Shown one piece after another: positions 1 through 6,370 of a DNA stretch of 56,794 nt. The notes beneath the pieces were generated by a model. The model was not told the origin of the DNA. It saw nothing but the letters and a program-made list of their open reading frames with translations, and searched no databases. Numbering within the stretch: position 1 is the first letter of the stretch; each line of letters opens with the position of its first letter. The stretch spans positions 1 through 56,794 of the IMG/VR virus record IMGVR_UViG_3300042862_000073, one strand, 5' to 3'. The position numbers and the translations under genes were made by a program. The DNA is from a virus.

Positions 1-141
1 GCAAAGCAAATGATGAAGGAGCAACACGAAGAAACTTGGTTTAGTAGTAGAGTAGAAGATATGGGTGATGAATTTAAGGTGGAGCAAAAGTCATTTGAGG
101 ACTACTATAACGAAACTTACGGAGGTCAAGATGAAAACTAA
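1..141 (+). CDS. Hypothetical protein, 5'-truncated by window edge
   Basis: An open frame runs from the first base to a TAA at 139-141, giving at least 46 residues with no start in the window. The visible part is acidic and hydrophilic (ends NETYGGQDEN). The stop overlaps the ATG of the next gene (131), and the GGAGG at 121-125 inside this frame can act as that gene's ribosome binding site, so the two are translationally coupled. I do not recognise the family. Internal ATGs at 10 and 13 could be the true start, which cannot be decided here. Confidence 0.55.
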   Translation, partial: AKQMMKEQHEETWFSSRVEDMGDEFKVEQKSFEDYYNETYGGQDEN

Positions 142-301
142 AACGGTAGAAAGGCTCCTCAAGGAAATAGAGAATAGGCCCTGGCATCTTAAACTAAGGG
201 ACTGGTGGAACATTAAACGATGGGTATGGACCTGTAGAACTAGATTCATTTGGGATCTGAGTTATGAACGTAATATCTTTAGAAAAAAGAACAATGGCTG
301 A
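131..301 (+). CDS. Small basic hypothetical protein (56 aa)
   Basis: Begins at ATG 131, six bases after a GGAGG (121-125), one of the few clear Shine-Dalgarno sequences here. An upstream in-frame ATG at 65 is less likely because it lies deep inside the previous gene. The product is rich in Trp, Arg and Lys (WHLKLRDWWNIKRW, then FRKKNNG), has no signal peptide or convincing membrane segment, and may bind nucleic acid or a membrane surface; that is only a guess from composition. Its stop overlaps the start of the next gene by 8 bases. Confidence 0.6.
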   Translation: MKTKTVERLLKEIENRPWHLKLRDWWNIKRWVWTCRTRFIWDLSYERNIFRKKNNG

Positions 302-491
302 TATAAGTAAGTGCATAGGGACAGATTGTCCCCACAAAGAAAAGTGCTACCGATTTACAGCACCGGCTAACGAGTACGCCCAAGCCTATTTTACGGAGCC
401 GCCAATCAAGGAGGACGGAACCTGCGATATGTTCTGGGGAAAGACACAGACAGACATCCTCTCCCAACTCAAGGAGATTGTCAAGGGATAG
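294..491 (+). CDS. Small cysteine-containing protein (65 aa)
   Basis: The ATG at 294 overlaps the preceding TGA, so it is preferred over the upstream in-frame ATG at 264. The protein has spaced cysteines (CIGTDCPHKEKCYRF near the N terminus and a later CDMFW), an arrangement that could bind a metal or Fe-S cluster. Short proteins of this pattern, with C-P-x-K-x-x-C-Y-R-F and a later C-D-x-F-W, are familiar to me from Bacteroidota phages, but their function is unknown. Last gene before the long non-coding region. Confidence 0.7.
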   Translation: MADISKCIGTDCPHKEKCYRFTAPANEYAQAYFTEPPIKEDGTCDMFWGKTQTDILSQLKEIVKG

Positions 492-840
492 CGTGACAAA
501 TCCTCACGCCTTCAAAAATTGTCAAGATATCGTTTTACCTTTTGGATTTTTTTGTCCTGCAAGTCAATGACTTTTCGTGACAAATACATAGGTAAAAATG
601 TTACCACACTATAGTATGGTATAACAGTCATTAACCCCAATTTCACAGGCTAATGCATAGTATATCATACTTTAATGTGGTTTAGGTAAAATGGCAAACC
701 TCTCCCTTATAAGGAGCATAGCCGCCTAATTTTATCCCTCTAATGACATCTTATGAGTTAGATGCTATAAACCACACCTGTCCGATATAAGCGGACAACC
801 AACAAAAGACAGTGTTCTCATTTACTGGCAAATGTTTGAT

Positions 841-924
841 TGTGGAAAATAATCCCCAGAACAGGCGATATAGTGGAAAATAATCAATAAAGCATACACC
901 TTTATCAATCATAGTGGAAATATC
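841..924 (+). repeat. Direct repeats of GTGGAAAATAATC
   Basis: TGTGGAAAATAATC at 841-854 and TAGTGGAAAATAATC at 871-885 share 13 consecutive bases; TAGTGGAAATATC at about 912-924 is a shorter degenerate copy. Start spacings are about 30 and 41 bases, not a strict helical multiple. They could be binding sites for an initiator or regulator, but no cognate protein is identified. Confidence 0.5.
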
Positions 925-1372
925 AGTTTCAAACTGACAAGGGTGATATAAAACGCCATTACTAAAAAATCACAAGAGTATTGGCGAAATATAGAATGCC
1001 AAACTCCGTAACAAAAACACGCCAAACTCGGAAGTTCTCCGAATTACCTGCATGAATTTTTCCACAATCCCCATGCGCCATTGTCAAGTTTATTACGCAA
1101 AAAACTAGACACAAGCACCTAGGGACAACTCGTCCCCACAGCAACACACAAATCCCACCTACACCCGAAAACACCATTAGGTCGACTCCAACAGGATGGT
1201 AGATTATACCTTAACGCTGTACGAAAATTATACATTAAAGCAGTCGGCTACAAAACGTAACCAGCTGGTTAGTCCCACTACCCACCTGCATCAACCGGAA
1301 ACAGCCCTCCACCTTAGAGTGTTCCACAGGCGTTCCACAAGCTAACACATTGGCAGTCAGTTACATAGCTTT

Positions 1373-1388
1373 TGTTCCACGTGGAACA
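1373..1388. other. parS-like site 1 (perfect palindrome)
   Basis: TGTTCCACGTGGAACA is a perfect 16-base palindrome centred on CACGTG. It differs from the consensus TGTTNCACGTGAAACA only where the palindrome is symmetrised. Two left half sites (TGTTCCAC at 1320-1327 and GTTCCAC at 1332-1338) lie just upstream and a right half site (CGTGGAACA) at 1434-1442. Confidence 0.8.
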
Positions 1389-1405
1389 TAAGAGTACAGG
1401 TCATG

Positions 1406-1421
1406 CGTTTCACGTGAAACA
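1406..1421. other. parS-like site 2
   Basis: CGTTTCACGTGAAACA: 15 of 16 bases match the parS consensus, with only the first base different. It starts 33 bases after the previous site. Confidence 0.8.
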
Positions 1422-1566
1422 TACATACATAAGCGTGGAACATCTGATTTAGGAAAGAGGCAGAACGTAGTGTAATGGGGGTCTATATACCATGTACAGC
1501 GCGGTGCTGTGTTCCGATGTCGTTTTTTGCGAAAGGGGTGCACCTACATTTGCAATGTGAATTTCG

Positions 1567-1582
1567 TGTTTCACGTGAAACA
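1567..1582. other. parS-like site 3 (exact consensus)
   Basis: TGTTTCACGTGAAACA is an exact match to the palindromic parS sequence bound by chromosomal ParB (Spo0J) proteins across many bacterial phyla. A degenerate relative (TTTCCACGTGAAAA, 1701-1714) follows 130 bases later. Confidence 0.85.
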
Positions 1583-1637
1583 AAGCAGCTTCTGTATTCC
1601 TTATTAATATACCAATACGAAATTCGTTGCTGCCCTT

Positions 1638-1855
1638 ATTTAGAATGCGTCTAAATAACAAGAACACTAGGATATATAAAATATATTTCGTAATACAAAA
1701 TTTCCACGTGAAAAGCAAATGTGAACCGCTATTTAGAACGAGTATAAATTAGCAGCAAATTTGCATATCCCAATTTAATTCCGTATACGTGCGCGCGCGC
1801 CTGTTTCCTTATATGCAAAGAGAGAATAGGGTGCTTATGTAGAATGCTTCTAAAT
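1638..1855. repeat. Three 19-base dyads, ATTTAGA-N5-TCTAAAT
   Basis: Copy 1 (1638-1656) is a perfect inverted repeat and extends to 9-base arms at 1636-1658. Copy 2 (1731-1749) has one mismatch in the right arm (TATAAAT). Copy 3 (1837-1855) has one in the left arm (ATGTAGA). The five-base spacer is conserved in length and resembles ATGCG, ACGAG and ATGCT. Start spacings are 93 and 106 bases. The pattern suggests a dimeric DNA-binding protein, possibly an initiator or repressor; the protein is unknown. Confidence 0.7.
1782..1800. other. Alternating purine-pyrimidine tract (GC)n
   Basis: Nineteen bases alternate pyrimidine and purine, ending in GCGCGCGCGC, in otherwise AT-rich DNA. Such sequence is prone to left-handed (Z) DNA under negative supercoiling. 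It lies between the second and third 19-base dyads. Confidence 0.6.
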
Positions 1856-1919
1856 AACACATTTAACCTATTGATATTCAGTTACTTAAATAAAAGATGC
1901 AAAAATAATTGCAAAAAAA

Positions 1920-1952
1920 TTTGCATTCACCTCTTCGAATGACGTATGTTTG
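1920..1952 (+). promoter_or_regulatory. Bacteroidota-type promoter, rightward
   Basis: TTTG (1920-1923), 21 bases, then TATGTTTG (1945-1952) match the -33 and -7 elements (TTTG and TAnnTTTG) used by the primary sigma factor of Bacteroidota. The start of transcription would be near 1958, giving a leader of about 150 bases before the gene at 2110. Confidence 0.65.
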
Positions 1953-2016
1953 CAGTGTCAATCAATTACAGCAACGGCAGTAAGAGTGACAGCGAAAAAA
2001 GTTCATTAAGAAAAAA

Positions 2017-2089
2017 GGGCATATCTCCTAATGGGATAACTACGCCCTGGTGGTGACCACACGTTAAACGGAGCTTAATGGGATAACTA
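2017..2089 (+). promoter_or_regulatory. Structured leader with duplicated TAATGGGATAACTA
   Basis: Downstream of the 1920 promoter, GGGC (2017-2020) and GCCC (2044-2047) can close a stem that also contains TATCTCC opposite GGGATA. The 14-base TAATGGGATAACTA occurs at 2029-2042 and again at 2076-2089, so TATCTCC could pair with either copy, giving alternative folds. A GTGGTGACCAC dyad sits between the two. This may be a regulatory leader for the gene at 2110; the fold is judged by eye only. Confidence 0.4.
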
Positions 2090-2109
2090 TGTACTAAATA
2101 TAAATAACT

Positions 2110-2313
2110 ATGGAAATTCAAGATTCGTCCTCGGTGTACTATTCTATGCCCGATGCAAGAAAACAGGTGTTCAAAGTAGGTCGTGTCACACGATGTGCTA
2201 AAAAGGTATGGGTGCAAGATAAACGCGACCAAGTGTTTAATGGGGTTTGCCGCATTATTCAACAGGGGGAACGTGCACAATTGCAGCGCGACACTAGACG
2301 GGCGAAGCGTTAG
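2110..2313 (+). CDS. Small basic hypothetical protein (67 aa)
   Basis: An ATG-started frame within the parS-containing region, downstream of a promoter and structured leader. The product is basic at its C terminus (RAQLQRDTRRAKR) with a central stretch that could be a small beta fold (VFKVGRVTRCAKKVWVQ). It might be a DNA- or RNA-binding protein, but no family is recognised. Its position between two copies of the GTGGTGACCACAC repeat and next to parS-like sites is suggestive. It could still be spurious: the leader is weak and the frame is short. Confidence 0.5.
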   Translation: MEIQDSSSVYYSMPDARKQVFKVGRVTRCAKKVWVQDKRDQVFNGVCRIIQQGERAQLQRDTRRAKR

Positions 2314-2332
2314 AATACGGAACGGCAACGGC

Positions 2333-2348
2333 TGTTCCACGTGAAACA
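2333..2348. other. parS-like site 4 (exact consensus)
   Basis: TGTTCCACGTGAAACA fits TGTTNCACGTGAAACA exactly. It lies between the genes at 2110 and 2496, 20 bases after the stop at 2313. Confidence 0.85.
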
Positions 2349-2401
2349 TTATTAGCATAGTGGTGACCACACTATAAACGGACAGACGGAAAGTACACAC
2401 A

Positions 2402-2417
2402 TGTTCCACGTGAAACA
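2402..2417. other. parS-like site 5 (exact consensus)
   Basis: TGTTCCACGTGAAACA again, identical to site 4 and 69 bases from it. A small hairpin (ACCTCG/CGAGGT, 2433-2451) follows immediately. Confidence 0.85.
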
Positions 2418-2495
2418 TTGGTGCAAGGTACAACCTCGTGAAAGCCGAGGTCATGTAATATGCTACGCTCAAACCAATTAAATTTTACGTGCTTT

Positions 2496-2837
2496 ATGGA
2501 AAAGAATGTATCCTTTGTACTTACGCAAGAGAATGACTCTGCGTTTTATCTTCGTGGCGGCTTCGAATTTTCGGGGTCGGTAGAAGATGCATCTAGCGAA
2601 ATGACGTTTCGCGTTATCAAGTTTATGGAACGTGTCAAGAAGTTCCGTATGAAAACCAATTTCAAGTTCGGTAAAAAGTTCACCATCGATATGACTATTG
2701 ACGGGAAAACCTACCGAAGCACCGACCTGTACTTCGCCTTCGATGATTCGGGCAAGGATTGTAATGGGGCAATAACTCTCTCTATGAAACGCTCTACTAT
2801 CTTTATGGATTTAGTGCAAGAAATGATTGAGGCATAA
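2496..2837 (+). CDS. Hypothetical protein, beta-rich (113 aa)
   Basis: I take ATG 2496 (MEKNVSFVLTQEND) as the start. An upstream in-frame ATG at 2460 adds 12 residues and is possible. The sequence alternates hydrophobic and polar residues and resembles a small all-beta or alpha/beta protein (FTIDMTIDGKTYRSTDLYFAF). No signal peptide and no recognised motif. Preceded by parS-like sites and the second GTGGTGACCACAC repeat, and followed by a strong terminator, so it is probably its own transcription unit or the last gene of one. Confidence 0.65.
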   Translation: MEKNVSFVLTQENDSAFYLRGGFEFSGSVEDASSEMTFRVIKFMERVKKFRMKTNFKFGKKFTIDMTIDGKTYRSTDLYFAFDDSGKDCNGAITLSMKRSTIFMDLVQEMIEA

Positions 2838-2861
2838 TTCGGCGGCTATTCAAATTTCAAT

Positions 2862-2881
2862 GGGGCTTCGTGCCCCTTTTT
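2862..2881 (+). terminator. Rho-independent terminator
   Basis: GGGGC (2862-2866), loop TTCGT, GCCCC (2872-2876), then TTTTTCT. It closes the transcript carrying the gene that ends at 2837. Confidence 0.75.
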
Positions 2882-2919
2882 CTATTCAATCAAGTAAAAC
2901 CAATAAATAAATAAACAAC

Positions 2920-3123
2920 ATGGACAAGATCCTAAAACCCTTCATTGTGTTCATCACACATTGCGCTTTGTACAGTGCAACCTACATCACGGCATGTGCA
3001 CTCATTGCCCTAACATTCTGGACTAACTATGTTCAGATAGTACAGCACCCTGCGGCTATTGTCGCTATACTTATCACCGTGCTTTGTCACCTTACATTAA
3101 CCCTTTCAAATTCTAAACTATGA
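2920..3123 (+). CDS. Small membrane protein, two TM segments (67 aa)
   Basis: The start follows the AT-rich leader AATAAACAAC typical of this window. Two hydrophobic stretches, roughly residues 7-32 and 40-62, should span the membrane, with very short termini. It is coupled to the next gene by an ATGA overlap (3120-3123). No family recognised; a role in host membrane takeover or superinfection exclusion is possible but unsupported. Confidence 0.7.
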   Translation: MDKILKPFIVFITHCALYSATYITACALIALTFWTNYVQIVQHPAAIVAILITVLCHLTLTLSNSKL

Positions 3124-3284
3124 AAAGAAGTAATGCCCTAGTGCTGCTATACTTTGCAGCTATGTTATTGGCGGCTTCGATGGTGTCGTGTTCATCAAGT
3201 CAACACGGCTACGACTACAAGTCACATCAGAAGCGAAGCGGACACGGTCCAAGCAAGTGTTATGAAAAGCATAATAAATGGTAA
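3120..3284 (+). CDS. Small lipoprotein (54 aa)
   Basis: Starts at the ATGA overlap with the previous stop. The N terminus is a lipoprotein signal: basic MKR, a hydrophobic core (ALVLLYFAAMLLAAS), then the lipobox MVSC with the acceptor Cys at about residue 24 followed by SSS. The mature part is short, basic and polar (HGYDYKSHQKRSGHG...KCYEKHNKW). Small lipoproteins with a YDYKSH-like mature region are known to me from Bacteroidota and their phages, without known function. Likely exported to the outer membrane or periplasm together with the membrane protein encoded just upstream. Confidence 0.75.
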   Translation: MKRSNALVLLYFAAMLLAASMVSCSSSQHGYDYKSHQKRSGHGPSKCYEKHNKW

Positions 3285-3302
3285 CCAATACAAATAAATA
3301 TC

Positions 3303-4532
3303 ATGTCAGAAAACAATTCAAACGTGCAGGTTGAAGATCTAGTAGACCTGTACAATGGCGAAGTAGCACTACGTAGCGAGTGCTTCATGTTTACAATCGG
3401 TCAATACGATGACCAATGGTATCACAAGGACGATGAGGGTGTCCTCACCATGACTTCGGGTGCTGTATGTCACACGGATGATGAAGATGATGTAAACCAC
3501 ACTACCTGCGGTGACTCCTTCCATAACGATGAGCAGGGCGACTGCGATATTGTATGGTGTGAGTATGACGACCTATACGCCTATGAAAATGACTGCGAGT
3601 ACGGTTATATCAATCGACGTACCGAAGGCTACTTCCTACGTGATGACAATGACTATGTAGAGTGTGACGGCACCTACTACCGTAACGATGATGTAGCTAA
3701 CTTCAACGACGTCTACTACTACGATTCAGTCAACGAGTACCGACACATTGACGATGCACCTGCTGATGATGATGACGAAGATGACGATACATATCTAGCG
3801 CAGTATCACAGCGGTGACCGAGCATGGCGTGTAGACAAGACTACTCCGTGGACAATGGGCTTCGAGGTCGAGAAGGAGGACAGGGATATACGTAATTCAT
3901 GCTTCCATGATGACCTACCTAACGATTGGACCAAAGAACGTGACGGCTCACTCTCAGATAGCTCTGGCTTTGAGCTTATCTCTCCTGTGTATAATCTCTT
4001 TGACAGGCTACACGAAGATGATATTGCGGCTTCGAGTTTGTTACGTAACCACATCAACGCCAAGCACAGCAAGTCATGCGGTGGTCACATTCATATCGGC
4101 AGTAAGTTGTATACAACCGAGCAATTGTTCCAGGGTATTAGCGGCTTCCTTCCTGTACTATACTCCCTGTATGAGAGTAGGGTTGATGTCACCTACTGCA
4201 AGGCTAAAAAGAAACACGAGTATCTCAACCGAGATAAGTACTCAGCCGTGTATGTGCGTGACACTACGGTAGAGTTTCGTATCTTCCCTGCGGTCAAGTC
4301 GGTAGACAATCTCAAATGGCGCATCGACCTGCTACGTATCATGGTACGCAACTTCGGTAAGTCAGAGCGTGACATACTGACTATGCTGTGTGACCGCAAA
4401 TCTATTCTTCATGAGCATCTGCTCAAGGTTATTGATGCAGACAAGATGCTGCAGAAGGTAGCCCTATTCGTCAAGTACTCGTCCATCTACAACGATACTA
4501 ACCTAGACGATCAATCAACTGATATTAACTAA
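3303..4532 (+). CDS. Amidoligase (COOH-NH2 ligase) family protein
   Basis: 409 residues. The first about 175 residues are very acidic and tyrosine-rich, with repeated D-D-x-Y-style stretches and a poly-Asp run near 150-160. From about residue 181 the sequence follows the amidoligase family (glutamine-synthetase-like COOH-NH2 ligases): WTMGFEVEKED, KERDGSL, GFELISPVY, CGGHIHIG (about residue 260) and VEFRIFP (about 322). These carry the Glu, His and Arg residues expected to bind metal-ATP and substrate. Family members are thought to form amide bonds between amino acids or peptides. The next gene, 14 bases downstream, is a class II glutamine amidotransferase, a partner described for this family. 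The substrate is unknown; a cell-wall or protein-tail modification is plausible. Confidence 0.85.
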   Translation: MSENNSNVQVEDLVDLYNGEVALRSECFMFTIGQYDDQWYHKDDEGVLTMTSGAVCHTDDEDDVNHTTCGDSFHNDEQGDCDIVWCEYDDLYAYENDCEYGYINRRTEGYFLRDDNDYVECDGTYYRNDDVANFNDVYYYDSVNEYRHIDDAPADDDDEDDDTYLAQYHSGDRAWRVDKTTPWTMGFEVEKEDRDIRNSCFHDDLPNDWTKERDGSLSDSSGFELISPVYNLFDRLHEDDIAASSLLRNHINAKHSKSCGGHIHIGSKLYTTEQLFQGISGFLPVLYSLYESRVDVTYCKAKKKHEYLNRDKYSAVYVRDTTVEFRIFPAVKSVDNLKWRIDLLRIMVRNFGKSERDILTMLCDRKSILHEHLLKVIDADKMLQKVALFVKYSSIYNDTNLDDQSTDIN

Positions 4533-4546
4533 TAATTTACAAGACT

Positions 4547-5434
4547 ATGTGTATAGCAATCTTAAACCCTAATAACGTAACCCTTAAAAAGAAGGTCCTC
4601 AAGACCTGTTGGGAAAATAATACTGACGGAGCAGGTATGCTCTATCTAGCAGACGGCAAGTTAACTACTCATAAGGAGATGACTAACTTCGATTCATTCT
4701 ATGACCACTACTCTAATGTGCGTAAGCAATACAAGACTAGTCAAGTAGTCATACACTTTCGTATCTCTACTCATGGTAAGGTCAATCTAACTAACTGTCA
4801 CCCCTTTATTGTTAATGACAAGTGGGGATTTGTACATAATGGTATTATCTCGGCGGCTCCGAAGAACGAGGAATTTAGCGACACGTATATGTTCAACCGC
4901 GAGATACTACAAAAGCTACCTACCGACTGGATACATAACGATGCTATCTATGACCTCGTGCAGGAATATATCGGCAGCTCTAAGCTATTGTTCCTTAACA
5001 CCAACAACGAGGCATTCATTGTCAATGAGGATTGGGGTGTGTGGGACTTAGGCTGTTGGTTCAGTAACTCTACCTACAAGGCATCACGCTACTATGACTA
5101 CGGTGGTACTAAGGTCTACAAGGGTACGAGTGCGGCAGCGCCCACTATCACGCCTTCCCTCCCCACAGGCAAGTGGGATTCGTGGGACGATGATGATGTA
5201 GACACGTGGAACGATAGCTTCGACTACAAGTGGAACGCAACCACAGGAAAGTATGACCGTGTAACTGTAGAAAAGGAGGAGGAGTACACATCTAATCCGT
5301 GGGACACTAAAGACGAGCCTACCTACGATGACCGATGTGAGTCATGTATGGAAGATAAGGAATGCCGGTATGACTACGGCTACGATTGTAGTGTGTGCAA
5401 GGAGTGTGCAGATAGTATTCACCAACCATTCTAA
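4547..5434 (+). CDS. Class II glutamine amidotransferase-like protein
   Basis: 295 residues starting MCIAIL, so removal of Met exposes Cys2 as the N-terminal nucleophile, as in class II (Ntn) glutamine amidotransferases. Other family signatures are NNTDGAGM near residue 25, VIHFRISTHGK near 67-77, NCHPF near 85, and WGFVHNGII near 95 (the N-G that forms the oxyanion hole). This domain would hydrolyse glutamine and supply ammonia. The C-terminal third is acidic and ends with a cysteine cluster (CESCMEDKEC, CSVCKEC) that could bind zinc. Located directly after the amidoligase gene, it probably provides ammonia or acts in the same modification pathway. The acidic composition matches its neighbour, suggesting they work as a complex. 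Confidence 0.85.
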   Translation: MCIAILNPNNVTLKKKVLKTCWENNTDGAGMLYLADGKLTTHKEMTNFDSFYDHYSNVRKQYKTSQVVIHFRISTHGKVNLTNCHPFIVNDKWGFVHNGIISAAPKNEEFSDTYMFNREILQKLPTDWIHNDAIYDLVQEYIGSSKLLFLNTNNEAFIVNEDWGVWDLGCWFSNSTYKASRYYDYGGTKVYKGTSAAAPTITPSLPTGKWDSWDDDDVDTWNDSFDYKWNATTGKYDRVTVEKEEEYTSNPWDTKDEPTYDDRCESCMEDKECRYDYGYDCSVCKECADSIHQPF

Positions 5435-5438
5435 TGAT

Positions 5439-5720
5439 ATGACACGATACGAATACTTTGAAAAGTGGATGACCACCGATGAGTGGCGTACATGGAAACA
5501 GTTATGTGTATCTAGATTTAGACAGATACACACCCTTAACACAAGGCAAGCCAGGGTGAAAAGACGCGAATATCTAATGCAGGAAGTAAACTTCCCGAAT
5601 GATGCAGCCGCAACAAATGATTTCGACACCATGACTAATATGTACATGCTATGGAGTAGTACACCTCAAGGTCATTCACATTGGAATCGATTAAACAGCA
5701 GAACAGGACCAATACGATGA
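5439..5720 (+). CDS. Hypothetical protein (93 aa)
   Basis: Start chosen at ATG 5439 (MTRYEYFEKWM), just after the previous stop; the longer frame from 5328 would lie inside the amidotransferase gene. Helical, Arg- and Tyr-rich (FRQIHTLNTRQARVKRREYL), no signal or membrane segment. The stop overlaps the next start (ATGA, 5717-5720). No recognised family. Confidence 0.65.
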   Translation: MTRYEYFEKWMTTDEWRTWKQLCVSRFRQIHTLNTRQARVKRREYLMQEVNFPNDAAATNDFDTMTNMYMLWSSTPQGHSHWNRLNSRTGPIR

Positions 5721-6013
5721 AGATACAACAATTAGGTTTCAATCAAACCGTCCTTGCGACAACGTCGTGGGGTAAACAATTAGCCATTGAGCAGACATGT
5801 ATATGTGATATATACCTGCTCTCTGGCACTCCATTAAGTGGACATATGTATGTTGAGATGAACATACATAATGGTGAGGTTAAAGACATAGGGCTATACA
5901 CAAAAGATGGGACGCTGTTAGATTTTGACGGCGTTCCATTTTTGCCTCCTAGCCTAGTCGACCATCTAATTTACATAGGTATTAACTGCGATAAACTAAA
6001 ACAAACAACATGA
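5717..6013 (+). CDS. Hypothetical protein (98 aa)
   Basis: Starts at an ATGA overlap (5717). Sequence MKIQQLGFNQTVLATTSWGK looks like a small alpha/beta or beta protein with no export signal. Coupled at its own 3' end to the next gene (ATGA at 6010-6013). No family recognised; its function probably relates to the same early/accessory operon. Confidence 0.65.
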   Translation: MKIQQLGFNQTVLATTSWGKQLAIEQTCICDIYLLSGTPLSGHMYVEMNIHNGEVKDIGLYTKDGTLLDFDGVPFLPPSLVDHLIYIGINCDKLKQTT

Positions 6014-6360
6014 GTACAGATAGATTTACTTTAGACATCGGAAGGATTGCTGAGAAGTTCGGCATGGACTATAAGGGAGAAGCCTACTTCCATGATGAAA
6101 ACTTTCTTAACAATCATAAACTTCCTTGCTATGTACCACTAAATACTGAAGATGTGTATGATATATACAGTCGAAATGATATAGATATGCAGGTTCGTGA
6201 GTGGTTAGATAGAGAGGATACAAAGGAGTATCTTTTAGAATCATATGACGGTGTTATGCCTGTAATTGACGAAGATTTTATTAGCAATTGGGTAGTGAAT
6301 GTATACCAGAATGTATCGTGGCAACACCCTTCAACGTATTTACAAGATCAACTAACATAA
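6010..6360 (+). CDS. Hypothetical acidic protein (116 aa)
   Basis: Translationally coupled start at 6010 preceded by AAACAAACAAC. Acidic and probably mostly helical (EDVYDIYSRNDIDMQVREWLDREDTKEYLLES). No signal peptide or known motif. The acidic charge and small size resemble phage proteins that bind host regulators or mimic DNA, but there is no direct support. Confidence 0.65.
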   Translation: MSTDRFTLDIGRIAEKFGMDYKGEAYFHDENFLNNHKLPCYVPLNTEDVYDIYSRNDIDMQVREWLDREDTKEYLLESYDGVMPVIDEDFISNWVVNVYQNVSWQHPSTYLQDQLT

Positions 6361-6370
6361 AATAAACAAC

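Larger units (their letters stand above)
492..2109. other. Long non-coding, repeat-rich region
   Basis: About 1.6 kb without a convincing gene. It holds: CGTGACAAAT twice (492-501, 576-585); a dyad around ACTATAGT (604-619); a distant perfect inverted repeat TGTGGTTTA/TAAACCACA (676-684/768-776); GTGGAAAATAATC twice plus a degenerate third copy (841-854, 871-885, about 912-924); a GGGAC/GTCCC hairpin (1122-1136); parS-like palindromes and half sites (1320-1715); three copies of a 19-base dyad (1638, 1731, 1837); an alternating purine-pyrimidine tract (1782-1800); GCAAATTTGC (1755-1764); an AT-rich stretch near 1861-1923; and a promoter (1920-1952). Together these look like a replication-origin or partition locus. 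That role is inferred; no initiator gene is visible in the window. Confidence 0.7.
2050..2382 (+). repeat. Two-copy operator-like repeat GTGGTGACCACAC-N3-AAACGGA
   Basis: A 23-base element at 2050-2072 is repeated at 2360-2382 with differences only in the three central bases. It contains the odd-length dyad GTGGTGACCAC. One copy precedes the gene at 2110 and the other precedes the gene at 2496, so it may be a shared operator or RNA element controlling both. Confidence 0.6.

Noticed and set aside
962-1177. Leftward 71-codon frame in the repeat region
   Set aside because: No start context, no recognisable fold, and it crosses the GGGAC hairpin; best seen as non-coding.
1361-1718. Leftward frames of 60 and 89 codons (one contains LFHVKHE)
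   Set aside because: Again created by the palindromes and flanking DNA; low-quality composition and no start context.
1966-2472. Leftward 168-codon frame containing MFHVEH and MFHVEQ
   Set aside because: These peptides are the translation of the parS-like palindromes themselves. The frame overlaps better rightward candidates and has no protein-like pattern otherwise.
5211-5225. CACGTGGAAC at about 5214 as a further parS site
   Set aside because: Only the right arm matches; it lies in the coding region of the amidotransferase gene and the left arm is unrelated.
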